Assembly: GCA_037367405.1 (NCBI GenBank)
Contig: JAZKJV010008265.1
Coordinates: 496,001-560,000 of the forward strand
Length of the DNA: 64,000 nt
Reading direction: 5' to 3'
Source: Ottelia alismoides
Lineage: Eukaryota; Streptophyta; Magnoliopsida; Alismatales; Hydrocharitaceae
The notes under the pieces are model-generated. The model worked only from the letters and a program-made list of their open reading frames with translations. It searched no databases and was not told the DNA's origin. The position numbers and the translations under genes were made by a program. Below, piece after piece: positions 54,752-64,000 of the stretch (positions are counted from its first letter, which is position 1; the number at the start of each line of letters is the position of its first letter).

Positions 54752-55593
54752 ACACAGCACAAACACCAAGCAATTTGTTGTTTCACCAACTCACACAAAA
54801 ATTGCCGCGGAAGCGGTTATCTTTTCGATTTTAATTTAGTGATTCAACAAAAGTTTTCAGAGAAATTAGAGTCCTTAAAGGATGAGGTGGGTGTGGAAGA
54901 TTGTGAGAAATCGATGTCCTAATCCGGCTGGGGGATCCAGGGTGCGGTACTCAGATCGAGGATCTGCTTCTTCCCGCGAGAACCTGTGCCCAACGCGTTG
55001 AGGAATTACGATTTCTCTCTGCAATCCCACGTAGCACCAGGGATTTTTGTTTCTATCCTAGGGTTCTATGGCTCGTGATTTTTGTGTCTTACACGTGCAT
55101 CAAATCAAGCAATCACAATTTTCCCGCTTTCTGCTCGGGCCACTGCGGTGGCCTTTCAAGCTTATCTTTTTAAATGATCAGTACACGATTTGGTGGTCTT
55201 TGAGTTAGATTATCAGAGGGAGAAGACCACAGAGATGATGCAAAGAAGAAGTGTTTTTTAATTTTTTCGGTTTATGTTCGGAGCGCAAACAAATGCAGGA
55301 AATTTTAAAATCCTAAGATGCCTAAGAGAAAGATGGACTCACAGTGCCTGCACTTCTGTCGCTAATCCGTAATATTTTGTCCTACTGATGGCGAGCTTTT
55401 CCGAGAAGGGAGGGGAAATTTAAGATTACAAAATTTTTCTTTTTAACAAATTACAAGTTTGCTAAAACAAAATGCATGAAAAGACAAGTAATTTTTTTTG
55501 AAGCCTAAGTACCTGCAAAACAAAAAAAATGCACGGATTAGAAACTTGAAATTAAGTTAGAAAGAAGAAGAAAAACTTGCAAATGTTGCCTAG
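54752..55593 (-). other. Element D 5' leader
   Basis: About 840 bases between PBS and gag, without a convincing ORF. It does not share the leader hairpin seen in A, B and E. Confidence 0.65.
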
Positions 55594-55611
55594 TCCCCGG
55601 CAACGGTGCCA
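55594..55611 (-). promoter_or_regulatory. Primer-binding site of element D (tRNA-Asp)
   Basis: Minus strand TGGCACCGTTGCCGGGGA, three bases after the LTR end, 17 of 18 positions complementary to plant tRNA-Asp. The same G-to-A variant at position 5 occurs in element E. Confidence 0.9.
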
Positions 55612-55614
55612 AAA

Positions 55615-57178
55615 TGTTGACAAGGTTTTACGCGGTTTAAAATGATGATTTTATCAAGTCGTTGTTTTCCCACGATAAACCGTTATCAAACAAATAAAAT
55701 ACAACTACGAGCACAATGGAGACATATAAAATGCATACGGCAAGTAGAGGTTCGAATCCACAGAGACTAAACAAATTCACGATTTTAATTCGACATTTAA
55801 AACTTGATTCCAATCTTAGTCCGATGAAATGAGATATGATGATGATGATGATTATTTTAGAGGGTGTCAAACTTGATCGAACTTATCTAAAAATAACAGA
55901 GATGCTTCCTAGTGTTTTAAAATGATGTTTCAGCACATGTAATGATATGTAAAAAATGTAGATGCAATTAGAGAGGACGTTAAAGACATGATCTAATGCT
56001 TGCAACTAATCAATGTAGAAACAAAAAGTTATACTTGAGATGAATTAGAAGATGAGTTCAAGGGTATAAGTGCAATAGCCATATAAATAAAGTGAAGCAA
56101 ATGAAGAAAGAGAGATAGAATTGTTCTCATGCACGCAGGAGGCTTGTTGTTTGCCGATGGGAGTAGCCGGGACGAGAATAATCTGAGGAAGACGAACGCC
56201 GGTTGGAGCGAGAATTGTTGGCGCGCGGAGGAGAAGATGGTGACCAGCCCCGCAAGGATACTGGTGAACGGATGTTGCTGCACGTACGGGGGAGCCGCTG
56301 GATGATAGTGGCTAATGACGCAGAGATGGCCGTCACGACTGGAAGCTGTGCGCTGGAGTGCGCAGAGGTGCGCGACCAGTACTGGAGAGTGCGGGAGGTC
56401 GTTGCGGAGTGCCTGCTTGCCGGAGGATGGCTGAAGCGTGGGGGCATGCTCGGGGAAGCACGGTGGAGGGGAGTAGTGCGCGGCAGTGCACAAGGGTCTT
56501 TAAGGAGTGCCGGGCATGCGCCGCAAGATGGAGGACGTCCGCGAAGAAGGGGTGCGCAGCTGCGGGTTGCCGGAGGTGCGGGTTGGAGTTGCACCTTGAG
56601 GAGGAGAACGGCTGGCTATCTTTGTACCTGCAAAGCAAAAAAAACGAGAGAGAGGGAGCAGAGTGCGAGAGAGAGTCTGTGAATGGGGAGAATGAGAATG
56701 GGGGAGAGGGTGGTTACGTAGAGAGAAAAATGAGGGAAAGAGAGAGACTGCGTGAGTGAGTATGAGAATGGGGGGAGGGTGAGTACGTGAGTGGCCTTTT
56801 TATCCTTGCATTGTGCGGCTCCATGCTATGCAAATAAAGAGAGAGTAAAGACAAAAATATAATTGTTGCATGGGGAAGGGAATGAGTGAAGTACGTAAGG
56901 TGCAACTTATGCATGGGGAAGGGAGTGGTATGGTGGCTCTATGCATGGGAAAGGGGAGGGGTAATAAATATGTAGTCGATATATTTTTTTGAAAACATTT
57001 TTCTTGATTAGAAAATCATGATCGGTTGATTTATGCAGAGATTATGTGCAATTATAGATATCTTGTCTGCTGTAAGTAAGGAATATAGTTTATGTGAAAT
57101 TGGAGTTTATAGATACATCATTAAAGTTGTATATCACATAATTTGATCATATTATCTCTGTGTATATTGTAATCATCA
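55615..57178 (-). repeat. Element D 5' LTR (1564 bp)
   Basis: Same ends as the 3' LTR. After GGGGTAAT (about 56964) it jumps to AAATATGTAGTCG, lacking the ~290 bp present at 46989-47273. The deletion lies near the element's left end in transcription sense (U3), upstream of the TATA-like GGATAAAAAGG. Otherwise very close to the 3' LTR. Confidence 0.92.
56795..56805 (-). promoter_or_regulatory. Element D 5' LTR TATA-like box
   Basis: Minus strand GGATAAAAAGG followed by a CT/GA-rich leader (the GA tracts at 56645-56770 on the + strand). It is the best core-promoter candidate in this LTR. Confidence 0.45.
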
Positions 57179-58762
57179 GCTCCCCGCCGTTGGATCAGCT
57201 GCCCAAGATCTAATCTCAGCCATCCAGGACGAAGGGGTACCAGCCGTTCGATGCTCACCACATGTCCAAGTGAAGCTCCATCGGCCGCACGATCAATCCC
57301 TGTAGGTATTTTGCATCTTCGACCCACGTGCTTTTGTATTTACTTTTTAGTATTAAAACTTTCGTCTGCAGTTTAAAAACTTTTGTAATAATTGCACTTA
57401 GGTCCTCGCACGTTTTTATATTTGCACTTTGGTCCACGCCACGTCACCTCACGTGACTGGGGTGCGTGCCTTTTATGCATTTTGTACTTTTTATCCTGAA
57501 CTTTATGGTATTTGCAGTTATACCCCTATGCGTAGAAATTTAAATATGTATTTGGAAAAATTGCATGTATGCCCCGCCGGCTTTTGATATTTATAAATAT
57601 GCCCTGTGAATGATATATCACGTGTTTTGCGCGTGTCTTTTTGGCGAAACTTGCACCTAAGCCCTTGTATGTTTATATAATTGCATTTATACCCCTGTCA
57701 AGCTTAGGGATTTTGTGTGCTTAATCTATTTATTTCACGCATCATTTAAATGCCAAAAATTCTCAAAAATAGACTTAAGCTCCTGTTTGCTTGTACTTTC
57801 ACGCCATATTTTTAATTTTTGATTTTATCGCATTTTTATATTTATTAAAAATAAAAAACATCCTATTTCAGTACTGTCTAGCTTAAAAAATACCAAAAAA
57901 ATATTAAAATACCTCTAAAAATTCCAAAAAAATCATCTTCTGTGTATTTTGATCTACTTTAGTCTCAGTCCAAAAATCACTAAAAATCTCAAAAGAAAAA
58001 CCTTAAAAATTCAAAAATACTTGAAAACTTCAAAAAAATCTAAAAAATAGTAGAAAACTCTAAAAATTGTAAACTCAAGTTTTGTGGCTTCCTGTTTTTA
58101 ATATCTTTATTTTAAAATTAGTTCGAAAAATTTTAGTGGTTGTCTGATATTTTTAGTTCCCATTTTACCCCCAGCAAGTAGCCTCTTCACTGTTTTGGTT
58201 TATTTCAGTGTTTAAAAATATCAAAAATAGTTTGAAAAATACCCAAAAATCACAAAAACAGTAAAAAATTATAAAAATACCAAAAAGATCTTATTTCTGA
58301 ATTTTTGCCTATTTTTGCATATTTTTATAAATATTATGTCACCTCTTTTACTATATAGCTTATCTATTCCAATACAAAAAAAAAGAAAAAAATATATAAA
58401 AAATATAAAATTAAAAAAATCAGAAAATTAAAAATCAAAATACAAAATCAAAAATTAAAAATGAAATAAAAAAATAAAAAATTAAGACCCATAAAAAATT
58501 TAGATTGGCTAAGTGATTTATTAGACCTAAGTTTTGACTCTTGTCTATACTCTGCATCGTTGTTTCTTGTGTTCGACCCTTACTTGCTTGCCATTGTACA
58601 TTTCTTAGTAGGGTATAATAAATTTTAATCCTTGCTATTGATTGCTTGATTGATTATGTGCGTTAATTGTTGACGAACGAGGAGGCTTGAGTAGTCGCAT
58701 CAGCGACGGTGAGTCTGATTTGTCAGATCACTATTTAGCGGCTCCCGCCAAATCGTTTTTCA
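57179..58762 (+). repeat. Element E 5' LTR, right part
   Basis: Resumes E's LTR after D (GCTCC is the TSD copy). Matches element C to the end: G-box hairpin 57435-57468, A-rich tract (58370-58490), U5 hairpin GTCGC-atca-GCGAC (58694-58707), terminus TTTTTCA at 58762. Confidence 0.9.
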
Positions 58763-58764
58763 AA

Positions 58765-58782
58765 TGGCACCGTTGTCGGGGA
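58765..58782 (+). promoter_or_regulatory. Primer-binding site of element E (tRNA-Asp)
   Basis: TGGCACCGTTGTCGGGGA, two bases after the LTR, 16 of 18 complementary to tRNA-Asp. Both mismatches are transitions. Confidence 0.88.
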
Positions 58783-60577
58783 ACATCGGCTTGTAGAGTA
58801 CCTTGGTGTCTTTTATTTACTTAGCCATTTTTTATTATTTGTCTCTTGTGCATCATTTGTTTTGAACTGTCTGACACCTCTTTTGTTTTCTTGCAAGGGA
58901 CTGCTGACTGAGGAGGATCGCCTAGGGGATCCTGTGCATCCTTGGGAGGAGGAGCCGGCTATTCTACCCTAGCCGGCAGTAGAGAGCAGGAGAGTTTGAG
59001 AGAGAGAGAGAGATAGTATCTTTTTGTACTTTTGTGAGAGAGAGTCATTTAATTTGTAATAATACAGGACTTGAACATTCGGACACTTCGGGCCTAATTT
59101 CCGGGTGTTTGTTCACCCGGGGGCTCACCGCGGCTTTCTCATGTTTTCTCGACTGCCATTTTCCGGTTTTGTTTTCATTTTTATTTCTTTTGTGGATTGA
59201 GCTCTTAGACATAGGCATTGCTTGATCGATTAGATTAGGTCCAAACACCTTAACAACAATTGCATGTACCTATAGCTCGTGCTTGGACTTAGTTTAATTA
59301 AACAGCGAAGTCACTCTTCTTTGATCCGCGCGCCGCGAGCTCTCCCCATAAAGCGCTTTCTCCTAAACTCAAGTGTGTTGAGCAGAGGAGGGGTGAGCCT
59401 AGACCGGACTTTAGGATCGGAGATTAGTGGTTAGCTTGTGGTTCATCACGCTAGCAGTTGCCTATCTTAGGACGATTTCCGCCTTGCATACCGGCATATA
59501 GTTAGGTTTATAAATTATGCTTTGCATCCCGCATGGAGAGAGCTGGGATTCGCTGTAAGTCTTCTTACTTTGCATCCATCATTTAGGCACAAAGGTGAGA
59601 TTTCCATCTTGGTGCCAACTTGCATTGGCTTTTTCCGACTCTATTCTCCCTCTGTTTTGGACAAAGTAGGATCAAGAAAATACAAAATCGTTAGGCGCTT
59701 GTTTGAATCTACTCAAAAGAAGCGATAACACAAAAAAAATTAAAAAAGGGACTGCTAAGAAAACTTTGACCTAAAAAAAATTGGTAATTGGACTCATTGA
59801 TTGGGGAGAGTAACACCCTCACTTGTTTTCATGTTGCATGGGAAGGTCTCCTTCCAAGTGAGGTGAGCGCTTCGTAAGGATAAGAGCCCAAATCCCAGCT
59901 TGTGGCTGCCTTGTGTATCGCCTGGATTTCCGAAGTATTGGCGCTACTATCGTACGTAGGCGAGTAGGGCTTGGTCGCCATTGGTGACTCAGTATTGTGT
60001 GAGCACCGACCTTGTCCAAAGTACCGAGCATAGGCCACGCCTTCACGGGTGTGTCTGTCTCACCGTCTGCGTCCGAGTAGGATCTTGCACGCTCACGGGT
60101 GATTCCGTTGCGAGCGAGATCCGAAGTATCGGTTTCACCTATTGGCTTCCTCTCTCTTATTCTTTGGCTGAGTAGGGATCCAGGAAGGGTTACAAGGACC
60201 TCAAAAAGCGCAAGCTACAGGTTACACAGAAGGAGGACAAGTACGGGAATACTTTTCTGGCAGTACTCTCTCTCCTTTAGGCGTAGCGCTCTAAGGACTC
60301 GTGACAAGATTAATTCCTGAATTCAAGCTAAAATCGACAAGATAACAGCCGAACCTTCACAGATTCATGTGTTGAGTTGGTGAACTCACCCCTGTTTTGT
60401 GTTTGATTGCTAGTTACATTTAGGTCAAGATCAAAAACATCGCACCTTTGCGCAAATTTTGTCTTTCCCCCAGTTGACCCTTGCTCATTGTGAGCCTTCT
60501 ACTGTTTTGCAATCCTTTTATTTCTTGTTTATCATCGTGCTCTTCATCCAACATCTTTTCCTCTTGGCCTTCTCGAG
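58783..60577 (+). other. Element E 5' leader
   Basis: Collinear with A's leader. Contains the perfect hairpin CCGGGTG (59101-59107) / CACCCGG (59114-59120) followed by ACCGCGGC, the AAGCGCTTTCTCCTA block near 59350, and a well-conserved block 59930-60290 (GGCGAGTAGGGCTTGGTC and following). The small ORFs at 59819-60320 occur on both strands and are not considered coding. Confidence 0.72.
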
Positions 60578-61018
60578 ATGTCGTCACACGGATGGTTTAG
60601 TCGGGACCTCGCCGACGCCCACATCGATTCCGTGTCGGCAACATCTTCAATAAAGAGGGGTGATCTCCGAGAAGTTAATTCGGATCTTGCGAATGTCTCC
60701 TTGGACTCCCCTATTCTCGCTTCTTTCAACACTTGCCTTTCTCCAATAAATCCGCTATTCGGGATGGACTCGCAACCCGAATTAGCTCTTCCCCTTCCAA
60801 TCAACCGGGATTACTCTTGTCCCCGAAACAACCCCTTGTGGATGGAGATCGATTTCAGTCAATATCATATGCTCCATTCACAACATTCTGGGATTGACCT
60901 TAATCCCAGGTTCATCTCAACATCAGGTGCTCAGGAAGATACTGATCAGTGTTTACTCCGTCATGCAGATTCTTCACCGATCACCAGTCAGAAATTCAAC
61001 TGCAGTCTGAGATGGTAG
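60578..61018 (+). CDS. Element E ORF0: conserved pre-gag ORF, unknown function
   Basis: 146 codons from ATG 60578 to TAG 61018. The stop overlaps the gag start in ATGGTAG (61012-61018), which would suit termination-reinitiation or leaky scanning. The protein is Ser/Asp/Pro-rich with no membrane segment, Cys-His cluster or known domain. Parts read in A (decayed; NPLWMEIDF equivalent) and in the codons upstream of B's gag (SDLGES and Ser/Pro runs against SDLANVSLDSP). Conservation at the amino-acid level while codons vary suggests that it was translated. It may alternatively be leader RNA with an accidental frame. Confidence 0.5.
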   Translation: MSSHGWFSRDLADAHIDSVSATSSIKRGDLREVNSDLANVSLDSPILASFNTCLSPINPLFGMDSQPELALPLPINRDYSCPRNNPLWMEIDFSQYHMLHSQHSGIDLNPRFISTSGAQEDTDQCLLRHADSSPITSQKFNCSLRW

Positions 61019-64000
61019 GTGGAAGAGGAAAAGGACCACATGCCCCACCTGAACCTGAAGTCAATCCGGGGGAAGGACAATACACCACACAGGGCGAGGT
61101 TAATAGTCAGCTACTGGCTTCCATTCAAGCCATTCAACAGCAGTTGACTAATCAGGCCCTGGCCCAGATAGCCTTCCAGGACATGCTGAACGATCTGAGG
61201 AGGAGGGCCGATGCGAGAGACGGCTGACGAGAGGATGATCTGAACCACGAGCTTAATTTTGAAGAAGTGAGAGATGAGTTTTCAGTGGGACCCGAATATA
61301 AAGCAGCAGAAGAAGAGCCACCGCAGCCAAAGCCTACACTCAAGGAGATATACAACCCAGGAGCGGGACGCATCACTGAGTGGATTCAGGTTCCACGTAT
61401 ACATGCCCACTTCGAGCTGAAGCCGCAATTTCTGTCGCTACTTCCCACCTTCCACGGGAACACCACTGAGGAACCATATATCTTTCTCAGAAGTTCAACC
61501 GCATCTGTTCCACTGCTCACTACCCTGGTATTCCTTTGGGGGTAGTCAAGATAACCGCGTTCCCCTTCAGCCTTTAAGACAAGGCCCTTTATTGGGTTGA
61601 CCATCTTGGGAAGGTCGTCACAACCTGGGAGGAGCTAAAATATGCATTTCTCCATAAATTCTATCCTCTCGGGCGATTGAACCAGATGCGTGCCCGGATC
61701 TCCAGTTTCTGCCAGCAGCCCCACGAGACAATCCATGAAGCGTGGGAGAGATTCAAAGATCTTCAGGAGAAGTGCCCCCACCATGACATTCCAAAGACCA
61801 GTCTCGTACAACACTTCTTTGGGGGGCTATCATTTGAGAGCCAAAAGCTTGTAGACGCAGCTTGCAGCGGTTCACATTTCAACAAGGACGAGGACGTGGT
61901 ATGGAACGTCTTCGAAGAAATGGCTGAAGGAGAAGCAGCCCAATCCTCGTCTAGAGTGTACATGAAGCCACCAACCGCCATCAGCAAGCCAGTGAACATG
62001 GCTTCTCACACCGAAGACAAGGATGAGAGATCCAACCTGAGCATCATTGGGAGCCACTTGTCCAAGGTGGATATAATCGAGAAGAGGTCACAGGACCTCG
62101 AAAAATTGGCAGTCATTGAGAAGAGGACCCAAGGTCTGGAAAAGCTCGACCAAATTTCCCAACAGCTGCAGCAGCTCGTCCGTGCCTTAAATGCAAACAT
62201 GTGCAACGCTGTGTCTACTTCTACCGAGCCGAATGCTGAGAAGAAGGAGCCCGCAATGCAGCAACACCCTCAGCCGACTCCACAGCAGCCCCAACCTGTC
62301 CAGCACGTGTACTACGTGCAGGCCCCGGAGCAGCCCCAACAACCCTAGACACAGATGATTGTGTATCAACCGGAGCCCCAGCCAGCATATTCTGAGCAGT
62401 TCTCTCCACCCCCGCCACTGATTCAGGAGATCAATGGCGTATGGAACAATGAAGCGCAGCTGACCCGTCCTCAAGGACAACCTCAGGGTCAGAACATGGG
62501 CAACATGCCCTATCATCAGCAGCAGCAGGGTGGGAGATTCTTCCAGCCTTCCTACCAGTATCAGCCTCCATCTCAAGGTAACACCTGGAGGCAGAATTAC
62601 CAGCACGGTCCTCAGCAGTCCGGATATCGCGGACAGGGATATCATCAGTAACCGGCTGCTCACTACAATCAGCAGAATGCACTATATTCCTCCAACCCTC
62701 CTCCTCACCAATTTTCACAAGGTTATCAGTCGCAATCTCAACAGCCATATCAGCATTCTAGACCCTAGCAGGGGGACTCCTCTGAGATTGTGCCGGTTAA
62801 TCCGGCCCTGGCCTGTTTGGAGCAGTTGATGAAAAACATGGCTGAGATGAACCAGAAGATTGACGACCTGACGACAGCCAAAACTGTCATACCAGCCCAG
62901 GTCGAAGCCAACCCGAATAATTTCCGACGCAAGGAGCAGGTAGCCGGCAGTGTCCAACCCGAATCAGGTGAATTAAATTGCTTTTTATCTAACGTTGTTA
63001 CTCTCAGGAGCGGTAGGACACTCCAGCCATCGACGACGGTGAAGGGAAAGCATCTTGCATCTGACGGGGAATCGTCAGTCCAACAACACCAGGGCCGAGC
63101 AGTATTTTGGGAGCAGCACCAGCATTCAAAAAATCACAAAAAAATGAAGAAAATAGAAAAACACAAAAAGATAGCAGCAACCTCGGTGGAGAACAGCCAG
63201 CATTGGAGACCCCTGCACCTGCCTCACAGCCAGTTCCTGACAGGAGGAGCACTACACATGCAGCGAGTCCAACGCCAGCACCAGAAGCCGAGCCTGTCAT
63301 TTTTGGTCCACAAATTGTAGATGAATCCATTCCTTTTTGCCATCTACCTGTAAACAACAATATGGACACTATTTTGAATGAAATTGGTGAAGATTTTGTA
63401 AATATTCCTTTTCCAGAAGCAATGGAAAAACACAAGAAAATGAAAATTTTGAAAAGTGCTTTGTCTGATCCTGCCATCATAGAAATCATTCAGAATTTGG
63501 TGCTGAATATACCATTGATGAAAGCTCTTGAGTACATGCCCGCCGTGAAGAAAGGATTAAAAGAGGCATGCACTACCAAGCGCAGGCCGCACCCCCACAA
63601 TTCCAGAAGTAAGGGTGGCAAGTCCGAAAAGCATATCCTCACAATGGCCACCGTGAACGCCATCAGCAACCTCCCGGATAAAAAGCCAGATATGGGAGCA
63701 CCTCTTGTACGTTGCCAGATGTTTGATCAGGAGTTCGAGCGAACACTTCTAGACAGTGGGTCTTCTGTCAATTTGATGCCAGCCTCGCTACTCACAGAGT
63801 TCAGGTTAGGACCGCTCTAGCCTACAAAGATGATTCTGAAGTTTGCAGACAAGTCAGTCAAGCGGCCTAGGGGCCTGTTGGAGGACGTGATCGTCACGGT
63901 TCAGGGAAAGTCATTCCCGGCCGATTTTGTGGTCTTATATATGGACGTCCCCTCTCCATTGCTCCTTACCCCGATCATACTCGGAAGACCATTTCTGCGG
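61012..64000 (+). pseudogene. gag: Element E gag-protease (broken, truncated by window end)
   Basis: Starts ATG 61012 (MVGGRGKG). N-terminal AIQQQLTNQ helix as in A, acidic stretch, Retrotrans_gag capsid (about 61410-61880), coiled segment with a repeated VIEKRTQGLEKL-like unit, Gln/Pro/Tyr-rich tail (62230-62760) without zinc knuckle, VTLRSGR, IPFPEAMEKHKK, IPLMKALEYMPAV, protease DSGSS (63752-63766), IILGRPFL at the window edge. Stops: TGA 61225, TAA 61575, TAG 62346, TAA 62649, TAG 62766, TAG 63818. Frameshifts near 61490 and 63100. It lacks A's Gly-rich run. As in A, the capsid and protease motifs themselves are well kept. Confidence 0.9.

Larger units (their letters stand above)
45635..57178 (-). 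mobile_element. Element D: near-intact Athila retrotransposon on the minus strand
   Basis: 11,544 bp, minus-strand order from right to left: 5' LTR (55615-57178), PBS, leader, gag-protease, RT, RNase H, integrase, 3' noncoding with PPT-like motifs, PPT, 3' LTR (45635-47486). LTR ends on the minus strand are TGATGATTAC and CTTGTCAACA. It is a different Athila subfamily from A, B and E: different LTR, no ORF0, another Gag N-terminus. Damage is limited to one stop between protease and RT, one frameshift at the start of RT, one catalytic substitution and a ~290 bp LTR deletion. Confidence 0.94.
43359..64000 (+). mobile_element. Element E: Athila retrotransposon, 5' portion (runs off the window)
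   Basis: 5' LTR (split by element D), tRNA-Asp PBS, ~1.8 kb leader, intact ORF0, then gag-protease to the window end. The LTR is the same family as C, and the leader, ORF0 and Gag are close relatives of those in A. RT, RNase H, integrase and 3' LTR would lie beyond 64000. Confidence 0.9.

Noticed and set aside
11594..63820. All stop codons in A and E gag-pol arose by C-to-T deamination of Gln/Arg codons
   Set aside because: Some fit (TAA 61575 and TAG 62346 face Gln in A). Others do not when homologues are compared: TAA 11594 faces Glu, TAA 62649 faces Tyr, TAG 63818 faces Lys. It is mixed decay, not a clean signature.

Overview
The window is repeat-dense plant nuclear DNA, almost entirely nested LTR retrotransposons of the Ty3/gypsy Athila lineage. 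The assignment rests on Athila-type Gag, retropepsin, RT, RNase H and integrase motifs, primer-binding sites complementary to the 3' end of tRNA-Asp, and LTRs of 1.6 to 4.1 kb. A 5'-truncated L1-type LINE with a TTG-repeat tail also fits a flowering plant. I cannot name the species. No intact host gene, tRNA, rRNA or CRISPR array is visible.

Layout. (C) 1-2344 is the 3' part of a + strand LTR of the same family as element E. 2345-2680 is its flank. (A) 2681-35725 is a complete but decayed + strand Athila element with 4.1 kb LTRs and a perfect target-site duplication (TSD) ATGGC. It holds a pre-gag ORF relic, gag, protease, RT, RNase H and integrase, all broken by stops or frameshifts. (B) 21600-35002 is a second + strand element inserted in A's 3' LTR (TSD ACAAC/ACAGC). 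It has near-identical 3.5 kb LTRs, a perfect tRNA-Asp PBS and one long Gag-protease ORF, but no RT, RNase H or integrase, so it looks non-autonomous. 35731-43358 is low-coding intergenic DNA with a LINE fragment at 40942-41790. (E) starts at 43359 and runs off the right edge. Its 5' LTR is split by (D), 45635-57178, a minus-strand Athila element with perfect TSD GCTCC, a nearly intact gag-pol and a substituted RT catalytic residue.

Working logic. A and E supply, or once supplied, the full enzyme set. B keeps only Gag-protease plus the cis-elements: PBS, leader hairpin, U5 hairpin, post-pol hairpin array, pre-PPT hairpin and PPT. This suggests that B is mobilised in trans by an A/E-like partner.

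The most unusual signal is a set of cis-structures kept between elements whose LTRs are otherwise diverged. These are: (i) arrays of four or five hairpins after the coding region, whose 3' arms recreate the PPT (CCTAAGTATAG followed by a G-run); (ii) a pre-PPT hairpin with GGGACTAGCAA; (iii) a U5-end hairpin whose stem differs between families but still pairs; (iv) a G-box (CACGTG) palindrome downstream of the LTR promoter; (v) a 5' leader hairpin followed by a GCGG motif. A conserved ORF directly upstream of gag (called ORF0 here) overlaps the gag ATG in E and seems to be fused to gag in B.
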